From Persea americana (lineage: Eukaryota; Streptophyta; Magnoliopsida; Laurales; Lauraceae): a DNA stretch of 64,000 bases. The notes under the pieces are model-generated. The model ran no database searches, was not told where the DNA came from, and worked only from the letters and a program-made list of their open reading frames with translations. Within the stretch, counting starts at the first letter, position 1. Each line of letters starts with the position of its first letter. Made by a program: the position numbers and the translations under genes. The stretch spans positions 4,216,501-4,280,500 of the forward strand of contig CM056817.1 of the NCBI GenBank assembly GCA_029852735.1, read 5' to 3'. Positions 1 through 11,274 of the stretch are shown here, in pieces.

Positions 1-1164
1 GTATCTAATCTAATCAGACAACAAAGGGCACATTCACACAAGTTAGATACACCGAGAGATATTATGCCGCGGCCCTCCCGTACTGTAAACGTCCCATACC
101 ATAAACAGTTTGCGGTGGGGAAAGGGTAATAACCATACAAGGGATAACAGCCCTAAAATAATCATAACATACAATATATAACACCGATCACACCACTTTA
201 TCGCACCGATCACACCCCTTTATCAGATTAACCCGGACGCGGTATCACACCGTCTGTCTAATCACAGCTCATCATGATAGCTCGAAGTAACCAATATAGC
301 TTCTACCATTGATGATCAGTCAACTGGCTGAGCTTAGAACAACTGAGTGAATATTCAGTGCCGACTCGGAAAACAAGTACGGGTCTGTGTCTGTCTAGGT
401 TTATCTTGTGTGAGCAATGTCCTAACCACGTCTCTAAGATGTTAAGGCATAACCACATGGAACACTGTCCAATATCCAAGTCCAAGTCCAACATCATTGG
501 ATCCACTCCAAGGCTCACCACCCTGGCCTGAGGCAACACAAGTACCATACCATGTCAATTCCACAAGTACTCATCTCATGCTCATACACAATGAGCTAAC
601 CAATCCATTAGAACTAACCTCTTCATACTATGGTTCCACATCCCCAGCCTTAGGCCGTATGAGGGCCCGCCTAGACACAGACACGGGTCAATTATCTCCA
701 AACACCACATAGGGTCACCACTAAGTAATCCTAGGTTTAGGTCCTCCGATTCCCATTAATTAATATGTTTATGACAACAAAAGGGATAAGAGAGGGGAAT
801 AACACATAAAACCCCTCAAAAGCGTGGAATCAAGTGGAAATAAACAAAGGAACAATCCTAGGTAGTGGTCCACTCTTGGTTCGGGCCTCATCAGGTGATT
901 GGATCATTAACGATAGTCTCAGGTGTCAAAGACAGTAAATATGGTGCTCTTGAAGTTTTGGACACCATAGACTACAATTAAGGGTCGAATCATTGACGAT
1001 TCGAATCCCAAAACCTCAATTGGTGGACCCCACGAGTCAAGGCTGAGCCATGCCATTGATTCGTGTGTGGCACACTTGACGGAAGGCTATTTGGATGGTC
1101 AATGGACCCTCATTTAATCAATCAACAAAAACACAGAAGTCTGGAAAATCACTGATCACAACTT
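1..1164. other. Repeat-like non-coding DNA at the left edge
   Basis: No open frame here has recognisable protein features. The stretch has mixed composition, with a GC-richer patch near 60-120 and several short repeated phrases, for example ACCGATCACACC twice near 184-213 and 'attgacgattcgaa' or 'attaacgatagt' near 900-1000. Its character and its contiguity with the inverted-repeat cassettes that follow suggest the untranslated part or LTR of a plant retroelement cut by the window edge. No TG..CA boundary, primer-binding site or target duplication could be placed, so this class is only an inference. Confidence 0.3.
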
Positions 1165-1565
1165 GCCTGGTCGACATCAAACCCTGGGATGTCGACCGGG
1201 TGAGCTGGATGTCGACCTGGGAGGTCCACATCCTGCAGTGTCCCTGATTGACATCATGGCCGTGATGTCGATTGGGTCCACTGGGACCTGGTGTCAAGCA
1301 GCTGGGGGGTTCTGCATGAAGTCCTGTGTATCCGGTCGACATCATGGCTGTGATGTCGACCGAGTACATAGTATTTCTGCTATGTCTGAAAATCCAGGTT
1401 TCAGTTATTTCCTGCATGTTCATGTGTGCACGGTCGACCGAGACAGTGCCCGGTCGACCGGGTACACTGTCTGTGCACAGTTTTAGGAAAAATAACTGGG
1501 ACTTGGTTTCCTGACTTTTTCGTGTGCCTGGTCAACCGAGACAGGGTCCGGTTGACCGGGTACAT
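1165..1565. repeat. Array of GTCGAC-type inverted-repeat cassettes
   Basis: Within 400 bp there are at least six short cassettes, each made of two inverted half-sites around a small spacer. Examples are GGTCGACATC (1169-1178) facing GATGTCGACC (1188-1197), GGATGTCGACCT (1207-1218) facing AGGTCCACATCC (1222-1233), and perfect 12-base arms CGGTCGACATCA (1333-1344) and TGATGTCGACCG (1351-1362) around TGGCTG. Two copies of the self-complementary CGGTCGACCG lie at 1431-1440 and 1451-1460. A decayed pair GGTCAACC/GGTTGACC lies at about 1529-1558. The arms are shared between cassettes while the spacers differ. The function is unknown. Similar modules could sit in a retroelement LTR. Confidence 0.7.
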
Positions 1566-2405
1566 GCAGATAGCTGAATTCCAGATTTCTGGGATTTTTC
1601 CCTTTTTAATCCAATTCTCATCCAATCCAATCCAAACCTACTCCATTCATCACAATTACACAGATAAACACAAAAACACTCCAATAATCTCCATCCACTA
1701 TCCAACCGGGCCATTAATCTTCCAAATGGGAGAACCCATCCATCGAATGACTATTTACCCATAAACAAGCTCAAGAAGAAGATCTAAACATGCATCTCTA
1801 CTCAATTGAATTGAAATTACAAAAACAAAGAAAGAAAATATGCATCAAGTGAAATTAGCATAGGGTACTTGCCTTGGTGTAGAAGAAAGGAAAATTGAAG
1901 TGAGAGAAGAGATTCAATAGGGTGATAGTTGCAAATTGGAATGGTTTTCTAGCCTCCTTGTGCTGGGATTTTGGGGAATTAGGGTTGCTTGGGGAAGAAG
2001 ATAAGGCAATTGAGAGAGATGAGTGGAATTAGGGTTTATGGCAATGTTTGCAATAGCTTAAGTTTTATAACTTAGGGTTTTAGGCTAATGACCAAAAGGG
2101 TATTTTGGTTGTAAATGAAAATGAAATGGGGCCATGGGTATTTGGGTAATTAAGTGGAATTCTAGAATGTTCTAATCCTCATTAGCCCTCCTATTACTTC
2201 TAATGAAAGTCAAATCCTAATTAAATCAAAACCTACTAAAGTTAACCAAAAGTCATCTAATATCTATTAAAGTTAAATAAAAGCTACCTTCTAAGATTTG
2301 AGAATATTAGAAATTATACTACTAATTTCCTATTAATTAGCATATTAAAGTAGAAAATACGTTATTAATTATTATTTAATTCAAACTGAGGGCCCACCAG
2401 TGGTG
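1566..2405. other. AT-rich non-coding stretch
   Basis: No supported gene or RNA. Several 'ttagggtt'-like words occur near 1979-2080, but not in a tandem telomere array. The DNA becomes strongly AT-rich after 2200. Confidence 0.5.
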
Positions 2406-2675
2406 GAGCCTCACAGATATGGGCTGGGGGCCTCACATTTAAGTTGTTGGCATTGGATTTGGATGTAAGGGTCCTCACCCAATCACTCATTTAAGGTGGG
2501 AGATATCTCTCATAGGAGCATCTCCCGATGCTCCTATGAGAGATATCTCTCACCTTAGATGAGAAATATGGGTAGGGGCTCTCACATTTAAGTTGTCGGC
2601 ATTAAATATGAATGTAAGGGCCCCCACACAATTTCTCATTTAAGGTGAGAGATATCTCTTATAAGAGCATCTCTG
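2406..2675. mobile_element. MITE-like element pair joined back to back
   Basis: Two partial copies of one short element meet at a palindromic junction. The phrase 'gagatatctctcatagga' ending near 2517 is mirrored by 'tcctatgagagatatctc' from about 2531. Each copy then carries 'cacatttaagttgt.ggcatt' and 'aatgtaaggg.cc'. The same element type occurs at 58,961-59,133 and 59,165-59,314, where it sits inside TA dinucleotide tracts, so it is a dispersed family. The left copy lacks its outer end. No transposase is encoded. Confidence 0.65.
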
Positions 2676-3698
2676 CATTCTGTGTGTCTTGCACAATTTT
2701 CTTAAATCCAATAGGTCCCACAAATGATTTTGTAGTTAAATATGCTAATTTAATTTTATATTATAGTTTTAGTATCATTATCTTAAGTTTTTAAATACAA
2801 TAATTTTCGTAACGATTGGTATGTTCTCCATCATTAATTTTACTTTAATTAAATTAATATCTTAATTAAAATTTATGCAACTTAGTGTTGTTAATTTCTT
2901 TTATTCTTGGCCATTTGGTTAGCACTATATCATTATTGGTCCACCTAATCGGTCATAATCTTTATTTTTCCTTACTTCCTCCCTCATTTTGCTTCATCTA
3001 CAAATCTTTTTTTATGTTTTTTTTTTCTTTTTTCCAACACGGGCCTGCTCACACTAGTTATATAATAAAAGACGGCAGCCATTTTCATGAGGGAACGACA
3101 CGTAACGCATTCTCAAACTTTTTGCAATGCTAGATTCCAGAATTACCCTTCTAATATCATCTTACCAAACTAACTTAAATTCTCCAATACTGCATCACCT
3201 AAAATATTACGATGCAAATCTAAGTTATTCTTGAAATTAGATAGTTATCCATTCCCTAAAACATAGCATATAATAATAACCTTTCTTTAGTTACCTTCAA
3301 TGGGCCCACGTATTATTAAACTAATAAAAATAAATAAATAAAGGCTCATTGGCTATGATTTTAGTGATTGGTGAACATGTATGAATTAAATGTTATCGCA
3401 TATTAATTTGTGGGACCTTCAGGTCAGATCTAAATTGCAGAAATTTGGGGCACTTTCGAAGGCAATATTTTGCTACTTTTTTTTCCTATTTTTTCTTTCA
3501 TTATTTGATATGGTTAATCTGTGGAGACCATTGTGAAAGCCAGTTAATTTCAAAATCTACACCTACTATATAATAATTTATATTTACTAATTTAACCAAA
3601 TAAATTTTCTCTCATAAGTCTCAATCTTTATCACGATTTTTTTTATTATTATTTATATTTACTAATTTAAGCAAATAAATCTATGAGTCTCATTATGA
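2676..3698. other. AT-rich intergenic DNA
   Basis: No coding, RNA or clear repeat structure was seen. The region contains poly-T tracts and short AT-rich phrases, and it abuts the 3' end of the subtilase pseudogene. Confidence 0.5.
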
Positions 3699-4437
3699 AA
3701 TCTAAGTCTTCATTCTTTCAAAACTCTACCGCCCCCGAAAGCGCCAATTGCAATGGGGTCGACATTGTATTTGACCCCACCACGGGTGCCAATGGAAATG
3801 GATATTATGTTGACGCCGTCCGCCACAGCACCATCCATACCGGTGAGTGTGTAGGAGGTGAAGCAGCCTCCCGGCCAGCAGACCTTGTAGGCGGCGATTC
3901 TAGCTTTCGGGGAAATTCTGGTGGCGGTGCTGCTTGCGAGCCCGAGCATGGACGCACCACCATTCACGGCTCGCCGGGCTGCTGTAGAGGCAGTGTGGGT
4001 GCCGTGCCCGTGAGAGTCCCATGCGGATCTGAAATCGGACCCATTAATTGGGCCGTGGGCCGCTTCGTACCCGTCTACAAACAACCTTGTGCTGATTGAT
4101 TATCTTCTTGTTGCAGTCGTACTTGTTAAACCCGTTTCCTACTACGCACTCGCCCTTCGAGCGGGTCGGAACAGGTCCGAGCTCTTGGTCATGAAAGCTC
4201 CGTCGCTCGGCCAGATGCCCGAGTCAATTACTCCAATAATCACATTTTAGCATTCTTCCAGCAACCCATGTTGGCTGGTTGAAGTGAGTCCGAGGAATTG
4301 AGGCAGCTGTCGGACTGTGTCGGGTATAACATTGAGTACTTCGGATCGCTTCTTGATTTCGAAGGCTTGAGAGGAACTTAGCTTTGTTGCGAATCCATGA
4401 AAGACAGTTGTTGTAAAAACCTGTAAAAGATCTTGAT
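3699..4437 (-). pseudogene. Subtilisin-like serine protease (plant subtilase) fragment, broken
   Basis: Read on the - strand, this matches the middle of a plant subtilase (peptidase family S8), normally a secreted protease of about 750 residues. In order it shows the end of the inhibitor I9 prodomain (HGFATKLSSSQAF, VIPDTVRQLPQFLGL), the catalytic-Asp segment (NVIIGVIDSGIWP), the linker GPVPTRSKGEC, then DGYEAAHGP and the catalytic-His segment (DSHGHGTHTASTAA), followed by ISISIG and DPIAIGAFG. There is an in-frame stop just before NVIIG (about 4250). A one-base loss near 4210 and a one-base gain near 4085 shift the frame. The signal peptide, the PA domain and the Asn and Ser catalytic segments are missing. 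It is GC-richer than the flanking DNA, as expected of a coding relic. It cannot make an active protease. Confidence 0.9.
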
Positions 4438-5154
4438 CAGATCTTCTTCTCGATCAGCATGTAAAGAACTGGATTTGAGGCTTTTAAGAGTGGAACTGTG
4501 CCGATTCTTAGCATCAAGGTTTTGCATCAATATTGACATGGATGATATATGTTTGTTTCTGGGTATGCTATTTATTGTGCAGTTTGAGCACAGCAGTGCA
4601 TCTTTCCAAAGGTGGAAACTTCTCCTACTGGCGGTCTAACGTCACAAAACAGGCAACATAAATGACAAGTGGAGAATCTCTACTAAATGAAGACATGAAG
4701 AATGGCACAAAACTTCCTTGTAGAGAATGCACACTTTTCTCTACCACTGGTTATCGTTTGGGTGTGGACTTAAAAAGGAAAAAACAGATAGGTAAGATAA
4801 TATTATTTTGGATCAAATTTTTAAATAAAAATATTTTTTTTTTAAAAGTTAAATACCATCTTCAGTTGATAGAAAAAAAAAGTAATTTTACTAAAGTAAT
4901 GGAGTCATATTCACCTCGTTCGAGGTGAAATTAATCAATTAATCAGCAGTATTTGCCACTAGCTAGTTTTGCTAGGAGTCCACATTTGATTTAATTGAAA
5001 AACTGAAAATATTGAGGTTGGATCTAACTCTCTTTTTATTGAATGCAACTAGTTGTATTCTCAAAATCCTTCTGCACTTTGGAGGGAAGGGAATCTTTAG
5101 TAGTTTCGAAATATGATACTTAATACAGAATCTTTTTCTAAAAAAAGGAAAAGA
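4438..5154. other. Intergenic DNA upstream of the subtilase relic
   Basis: This would correspond to the 5' part of the subtilase on the - strand, but no signal peptide or start of the prodomain could be recognised. A near-palindrome 'cacctcgttcgaggtg' lies at about 4912-4927. Otherwise the DNA is AT-rich and unremarkable. Confidence 0.4.
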
Positions 5155-5312
5155 TCGAAAGACATGTAATTGCCTTTGTTGGGTGCTTGTTGTTTAAAAA
5201 AAAGAAAAGAAATAGAAAGACATGTAACTGCCTTTGTTGAGTGTTTGTTCTTCTTTATAAAAGAAGAAACAGAAAAACATGTGACTGCCTTTGCTGGGTG
5301 TCTGTTTGCTTT
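5155..5312. repeat. Three tandem units of about 57 bp
   Basis: The phrase 'gaaagacatgtaa.tgcctttgttg.gtg.ttgtt' occurs three times, near 5157, 5214 and 5272, separated by A-rich spacers of differing length. The units have diverged from each other and do not form a consistent reading frame. Confidence 0.75.
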
Positions 5313-6149
5313 TCCAAATAAAGAGCACTTCAAAATTGATTCCAATGAGAAAACTCAAGTTTATTAATGATGTGATGGTACAATGCTGGAATTCCACGCA
5401 CTGCATTTCATTTTAAGGGTGTTGCAGAAAAGTTATTTCTACCTTTTACCATAGAAAATGATTTTTCATTTTGCACGAGATAGTGCTACACCGTCAGGTA
5501 AAAAAAAAAAAAATGGTAAGTGAGGGAAGTTGAAGGCTTTTCCTTGCTTTCAAACATGTCCTAAATGCCCTTTTTTGTATAAAAATTGAATTAATTAGAA
5601 TTCATGGTAATAAAGAGGTCAAGGGTGAATGATATAAGGTGGAGAAGTAGATGGTTTTAGATGATCAGCTTTAGTAATTAGATTTCTAAATAGTGTTAGA
5701 TGATAAGTTTGAATTAGAATTCTAAATAAATTAAGGAAATAATTAGAATTTTATAGTTTGGATCTAAGTGCCTAGAGCGGGGAGCGGGAGCAGGAGTAAG
5801 AACTGAAGTAGGAGTGCCGAAACGCTAAATTTCAAGATAATTATATGTTCGGAGCGCCTATACAACATAATGCTTATAGGTTTATAAGCAATTAACTAAT
5901 GAGCACAAATATATCTTACCCATATATTTAAGTATAAAAAATGGAGGAAAAAAATAACTTGCAACTTGATCACATAATAGACAATAATTAATATGGGCTT
6001 ACTATGTCTCTTATGGGCTCTTTGGGGCCGTGGGTGGGTATTCCATGTATATGGTTTGATTGAGTAAGTTGAAAATATGGGTCAATTTCAATATCGGTTT
6101 TCTTTTTCTTTTCTTTTTATTCTCTTCTAGCTCGGCCTTTCTCTACAAA
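5313..6149. other. AT-rich intergenic DNA
   Basis: No gene was seen. Poly-A and poly-T tracts are common. A small purine-rich patch 'gcggggagcgggagcaggag' lies near 5778-5797. Confidence 0.4.
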
Positions 6150-6348
6150 AGATGAGTTGTGAGAGGTCATGGGTTTGAGTCCCACCATGCATTACTACTC
6201 CCTCCCTTTTAATTATATGTATATTTTGGGCCGGGTGGGGATTTCGGCTCTCAACTAATGAGTCCAAATAAGAAAAATTTGAGCACGACCCATCTATATA
6301 TTATAACCTAAACCCCATGCCCAACCCAAAGTCGGCCCAATCTATTAG

Positions 6349-6475
6349 CACCCTTACAAAAAAACACTCTTCTTTTTAAAAGGAAAATTCAAAAAACTAC
6401 TCTTACCTTTTGCACCCTTACAAAAAAACACTCTTCTTTTTAAAAGGAAAATTCAAAAAACTACTCTTACCTTTT
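6349..6475. repeat. Exact 64-bp tandem duplication
   Basis: The segment starting 'cacccttacaaaaaaacac' at 6349 is repeated at 6413, and both units end in 'actactcttaccttttg'. The two units look identical, so this is a recent local duplication. The equivalent place in copy C (about 17,690) has one unit only. Confidence 0.9.
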
Positions 6476-9400
6476 GATTTGACCAAACCTGTACTTTTGT
6501 TCTCTCTTGTATTAACCATTAACTGTACTTCACTAGTAAAGTAAATTTGCCAAACAAGCGATTTATTGTGTATTTGTAGTGGTTTGATATTATTGGATTT
6601 AACGTTAATCATACATGCCCATCTATCATTGTGACATCTTGTGGACCTAAGCCCCGACGCTTGACCTGACAAGATATTAAAAAAAAAAAGAAGGAAAAGA
6701 ATCGGTTTGCAAGTTTACCGTTGTATACATATCTACATATGCAAGTTTTCCTCCGCTCTGAGTAGAGGAAAAGTTGCATCATGAGACTTTATCACACGTC
6801 TGCATGCGCAATTTTTCTTCCATCTCAAATGTTGCAAAATGCGACTTTACTTCTGAAACAAGCAGCGGTAAGGCTGCATAAGTGCCGAAATATTTGCTGT
6901 TGAGCGCAAGCAGACGTTGCTATTAAAATGAAAGAATGAATGTGTGGAGCATTTCTTTCCCTTCTTTTTTTCTTTTATTATTTTCCGTTTTATAGCATTT
7001 CTTAATGTAATCCATATATAGTTGAGCTGCCATTTGACAGTTAGAGAGCCAAAAAAAAAAAATCACAGTAGCAAACTTTGGCAGTTGACATAGGCCTTAA
7101 TGTTCTCCCCATAACATGAAATGAAAGACTCAATATATGAGGCATTCCTTTTTGTAGACTATAACTAGGGGAACTGTAGTCAAATCTCTGTGGCATAGAG
7201 ATCAATATTATGAGTAGCAAGTACAAATCTTAGAGTAATAAAACATAATTGGTGAACCTACATGTGGGTAGCTTCTTTATTATTAGATGTAGAATACATG
7301 ATTTTATATATAAAAAATGAAAAAATAACAATCCACTCATTTTGAGTCGAAACTCAAGGATTTATCTATGGATGGCACGGGATTCATCTTGAATGGTCCA
7401 TATGTGGGCCCCAGGGTGGAGTTCCGGGGAAGTTTTATACGGTTACCATGTAATGGTTGCGACAGAGGATCCAGTCTGTCTCATATCTATATCATTGCAG
7501 TAGGAGAAACTATATATTATAAAATAGAAATCCTCTCTATCAAGGAAAATTAATTTCTCCTTATTCTTAATGTAGAGGTCTTGCGTTGTAGTACCTCACC
7601 AATCCAACCCATATTATAAATATAATCGTTTTTTGAACTTAAAACTTGCTATCCCAACCTGACAACCTAACTCCAACCACCTATAATAGTTTCTGGATAA
7701 GCTTGAGTTGATATCTCTGTCTTGATTAATTAGTGAGACCAGGTGCGTATTTTAAAAAAAAAGTAAAACCAATATTTTGTTTAGAGGTTCCCAATGTATT
7801 GAACGGCTGTGATCTTCCCATGCAGTCCAGTTCTGAAAGGTGGTCAGTTTCCTTCTTGCATGCAAAGTATAGCAAATAGACAGGACCAGCTGGAACTAAG
7901 CTTAACTCTAGCCATCTTTACATTGAGTTTAGGCTTGTGGATCTAGAGTGGTCATATATTTTGGCTCTCTCAGCTAAAATGGTCTAACCCTTGGCTACAG
8001 AATATAACATGTACCACCAAATCCGAAATACTGGATCCAAGGTCCTATCTATTAAGGGGTTGGGTTTAATAGGTGAGACATAGGCCTGAACCTGACCCAA
8101 CCAAACCTTCCCACTCCATACCAAACTTGTCACAAATATATGATATGTGATCTTTTTTTTTTCTTTCGAAAAAAAAAGAAGAGAAAATGCCCTAAGAAGA
8201 AACTCATAAGCATGGGATAAAATAGTGGTGCTTCCTTTGCTTTTACTGCTGCAATGGAGTAGGGTTACTCACTTTCATCAACAGAATCTGCTAAGAAATT
8301 AGATATAAAATTGATCAGTTAGGCTAATAATGAACCTATCCAGAAGTCCATTTGGGAGAGGTAAGAATGGGTGTTTCAGTTCTCTCCACATTTCCGGTTT
8401 AATGAATAAGTACTTAACAGTAAGCCATGTAACTATTTAGGACCGTGACAAAACAACACATAGATGCGTACATGCACAGAAAATCTGTAATGGGTAGACA
8501 ACTAGGACATGTTTGTGATGTAGGGTTTTTTTTTTTTTCTTTTTGAGACTAAAGTTTTCTTGGTTTCAGGTATATTCTTAGTCCTAGATATCAGGATCTG
8601 ATGGTAATAATTTTTAACCCTTGTATAAGGCCATTTAAGAATCAAATATTTCATATAATCAAAGATATGTTTACTTCGGGAATTGCTTGGCTATCTATTG
8701 CAAATTGAGTATAGGATCTACATAGCCATGAGACACTTAAACACATATTTCTCCCATAAGTCATACTCAATTATCATGGATTTTAGGCCAGAAAAACTAG
8801 GTGCAATGGATGGGCTAAAACAAAAAATGCAATAAGAAAGAAAATGTTAACTTATCATAAATGAATGAGCAATCAAATATATGTAACTGCAAAGATAGTA
8901 GATAAATAGCAATCAAAAGTTTTCTGAGAATTTTTATTTTTTCTTTCTAGAGGATCTTAAATGGAAGATCCCCTTAGACTTTGTGAAGACCAAAAAGGCC
9001 AGAAAGAAGTTAGGCTCAGCTAGATCAATCCATTAGAAACCTTTTGGCCAACTGAGATATGCCTATTCTAGAGATGGAAAGTGGTCTAGTTAGGACTAAA
9101 TCAATGAGGTTGACCCATACTCGACCTGAATTGAGGTACACATGCACATGCTTGGTCAATTTTTTCATGTTGAGCCAATCTTGTACTTGGTTTGCGAGAG
9201 CCCATTCTGCCACAGCCTATTCCATAAAGAAACTCAACTTTCATGTATAAGGATTCAATCCCAAAAATCTATATGACATTGATTTCTTACGATAGGATTT
9301 AACCACTAGAGAACCCTACCTTATTTGGTTACTTCTCACTCTCTAATCACTTTCTATTTGGCCAACTTACTTTACCAGTGAAGTGAATGGTTAATTCAAC

Positions 9401-9512
9401 ATACTAACAAAAAAGAGGGGCCGACTCAAAAGGTACTAAATACCAAAAATCACATCTTCCTTTATTAAAAAAAATCCAAAAACATACTCTCTCATACCAT
9501 AGAATGACCAGA

Positions 9513-11181
9513 TGTTAGTTTTATGCTCTCAATCCATTAAGATTGATGTAATAAATTGATTAATTTATTTATTTATCAATATATTTATGTTTTCATTTCA
9601 TGAGATGAATGGTGTTTTATTGTTTTAGAGCACATAACCAATACAAATGGCATACTAGCTCATGAGATGAACCGGAGTCCACAAGTATATTAAATGTAAC
9701 ACATGTGTGTGGATGAGATCTACATACAGGAGACATGTGTCGCAAATCTTATACTTGAATTGATTCACAACCAGTGATGAGATTGGGCATCTCATCTGAC
9801 AAGGTTGCAGTATTATGATCACTATGAGATAATGTGATCTGTCTCGATCATCAAAATGTAAGATTCTGGATCATCATATTGGTACATTAGATGTATTGAA
9901 AGGACCATGAGAAACACCTTAGGAACACTGTCTTTACTTTAAGGTTTGCTTTCATAATTCCCTAGCAATAGGCTCTCAATTCTGAGACATTTATGAATTC
10001 AAGTTTCTATCTATTCATTTACTTTGAGTCGCCAATGAGTAAGGCCAACTGTAAGTCAACATCTCGGTATCTTGAGTACATGGTAGTAGGACTGTGGGAA
10101 CATGTAATGGTCAAGATGAAATCTATCTCTATTATCCCCTTGTGCCAATTAGTGGATTTATCATTGGTAAGTGTACACCCATCTCAATTAAGAGTTAATT
10201 GGATAGTACTAATGATTACTATAATTAATTGGGTTTCAAGGATAATAAGATATGGGTCAAAATTGGTGGGACAGTCTGTTCAATTAATCCATGGATAATG
10301 ATAGAGGGGCCCACTTGTAGTGATAGGGAAGTTTACGGTCTTCATGTAATTTATTCCTAAGACTGTAATTCAATTGCATTTATATAGTGGAGTTATTTGC
10401 AATTAACTGTGGGCTCGGATTGCACATGAGATGTGGGGTCGCGGTGTCCCAGTTGGAGCCATCTTTCTATGGAATCCCTAGTGGTCCCCACGCTAGCTCA
10501 AGATTGGATCTTTACTAATTCTATTTGAACTAAAAAGGGAAAGCTACTATTTCTATTTGAAGTGAGACTTCTAATAGTGGTAATAGTAGAGCAAAGGGTT
10601 ACTAAGTGTAATAGAAGTTGGACTTCTAATAATGCACTAAGAGAGAAGGTTGAAAAGCTATAAAAGGAAGAGGAGGGAGCACCCTTGGACGTCCATGCCC
10701 TATTCCAAGGAGTTGTGCACGCCCACCTCCTCTTGAGTTTGCAAGAGTTGCATTCTTCTTCCCCTCTCCCTCTTTTAGTTCCCTTCTAATTTCCTTGGAG
10801 ATTCTAGATAGTCTTTCGCTTGGAGATGCGACCATCTCTCTTGTGGAAAGAGATATGAAGCGGGTCATAGCGTGGAAGACAATTGGGCATTGGAGATTCT
10901 GATCTTCGAAGAGCTCTTCATCAAAGAGTTGAATCAAGTTCTCCATTAGAGCACAACCAAGCTCCATAGGTATTTTCTACTCCTTGTATGTTGTGGAATT
11001 TCGTGGTTGCATGTTTAGTGCTGTTTCTATCCTTTTGATAGGTTTGTTTGCTGATCATGATGGCTAAGTTTGAGGACATGCATCCTGGATTGGGTTTTAA
11101 TGGCTTATGGATAGGTGTTCATCACTTCTAGTTGGTGAAAAGTTTTTGAAACCTATCCAAGAGGTCCACTCACTTCCAACA
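9513..11181 (+). mobile_element. Solo LTR of a retrotransposon (copy 1, 1,669 bp)
   Basis: The element begins TGTTAGTTTTATG and ends TTCCAACA, the TG..CA termini of an LTR. It is flanked by CCAGA (9508-9512) and CTAGA (11182-11186), a 5-bp target duplication with one mismatch. A second copy at 20,571-22,236 is highly similar along its full length. A TATA-like GCTATAAAAG near 10,658-10,667 precedes a CT-rich leader, which is consistent with an LTR promoter. No gag or pol lies beside it, so recombination between two LTRs has probably removed the body of the element. The Ty1-copia or Ty3-gypsy class cannot be told from the LTR alone. Confidence 0.85.
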
Positions 11182-11274
11182 CTAGAAAAATAAGGGTGTT
11201 CTGGGCCAGATTGGGCTAGGCTAAAGAATGTCTAATACGACTCGACTTCTAAACTAGAAGCTTGAGCCTTATTG

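Noticed and set aside
1165..1565. CRISPR array or integron-like attachment sites
   Set aside because: Repeats are inverted pairs with irregular spacing in a plant nuclear context; there are no direct repeats with unique spacers and no associated genes.
1970..2090. Interstitial telomere repeat
   Set aside because: Several TTAGGGTT-like words are present but not in a tandem TTTAGGG array.
9993..10298. 101-codon frame, with an 88-codon partner at 21,049-21,315, as a conserved gene
   Set aside because: Both lie at the same place inside the two solo LTRs; similarity comes from LTR homology, and neither frame has a known domain.
10626..10967. 113-codon - strand frame
   Set aside because: It lies entirely in solo LTR 1, over the TATA box and leader, and is not kept as an open frame in LTR 2.
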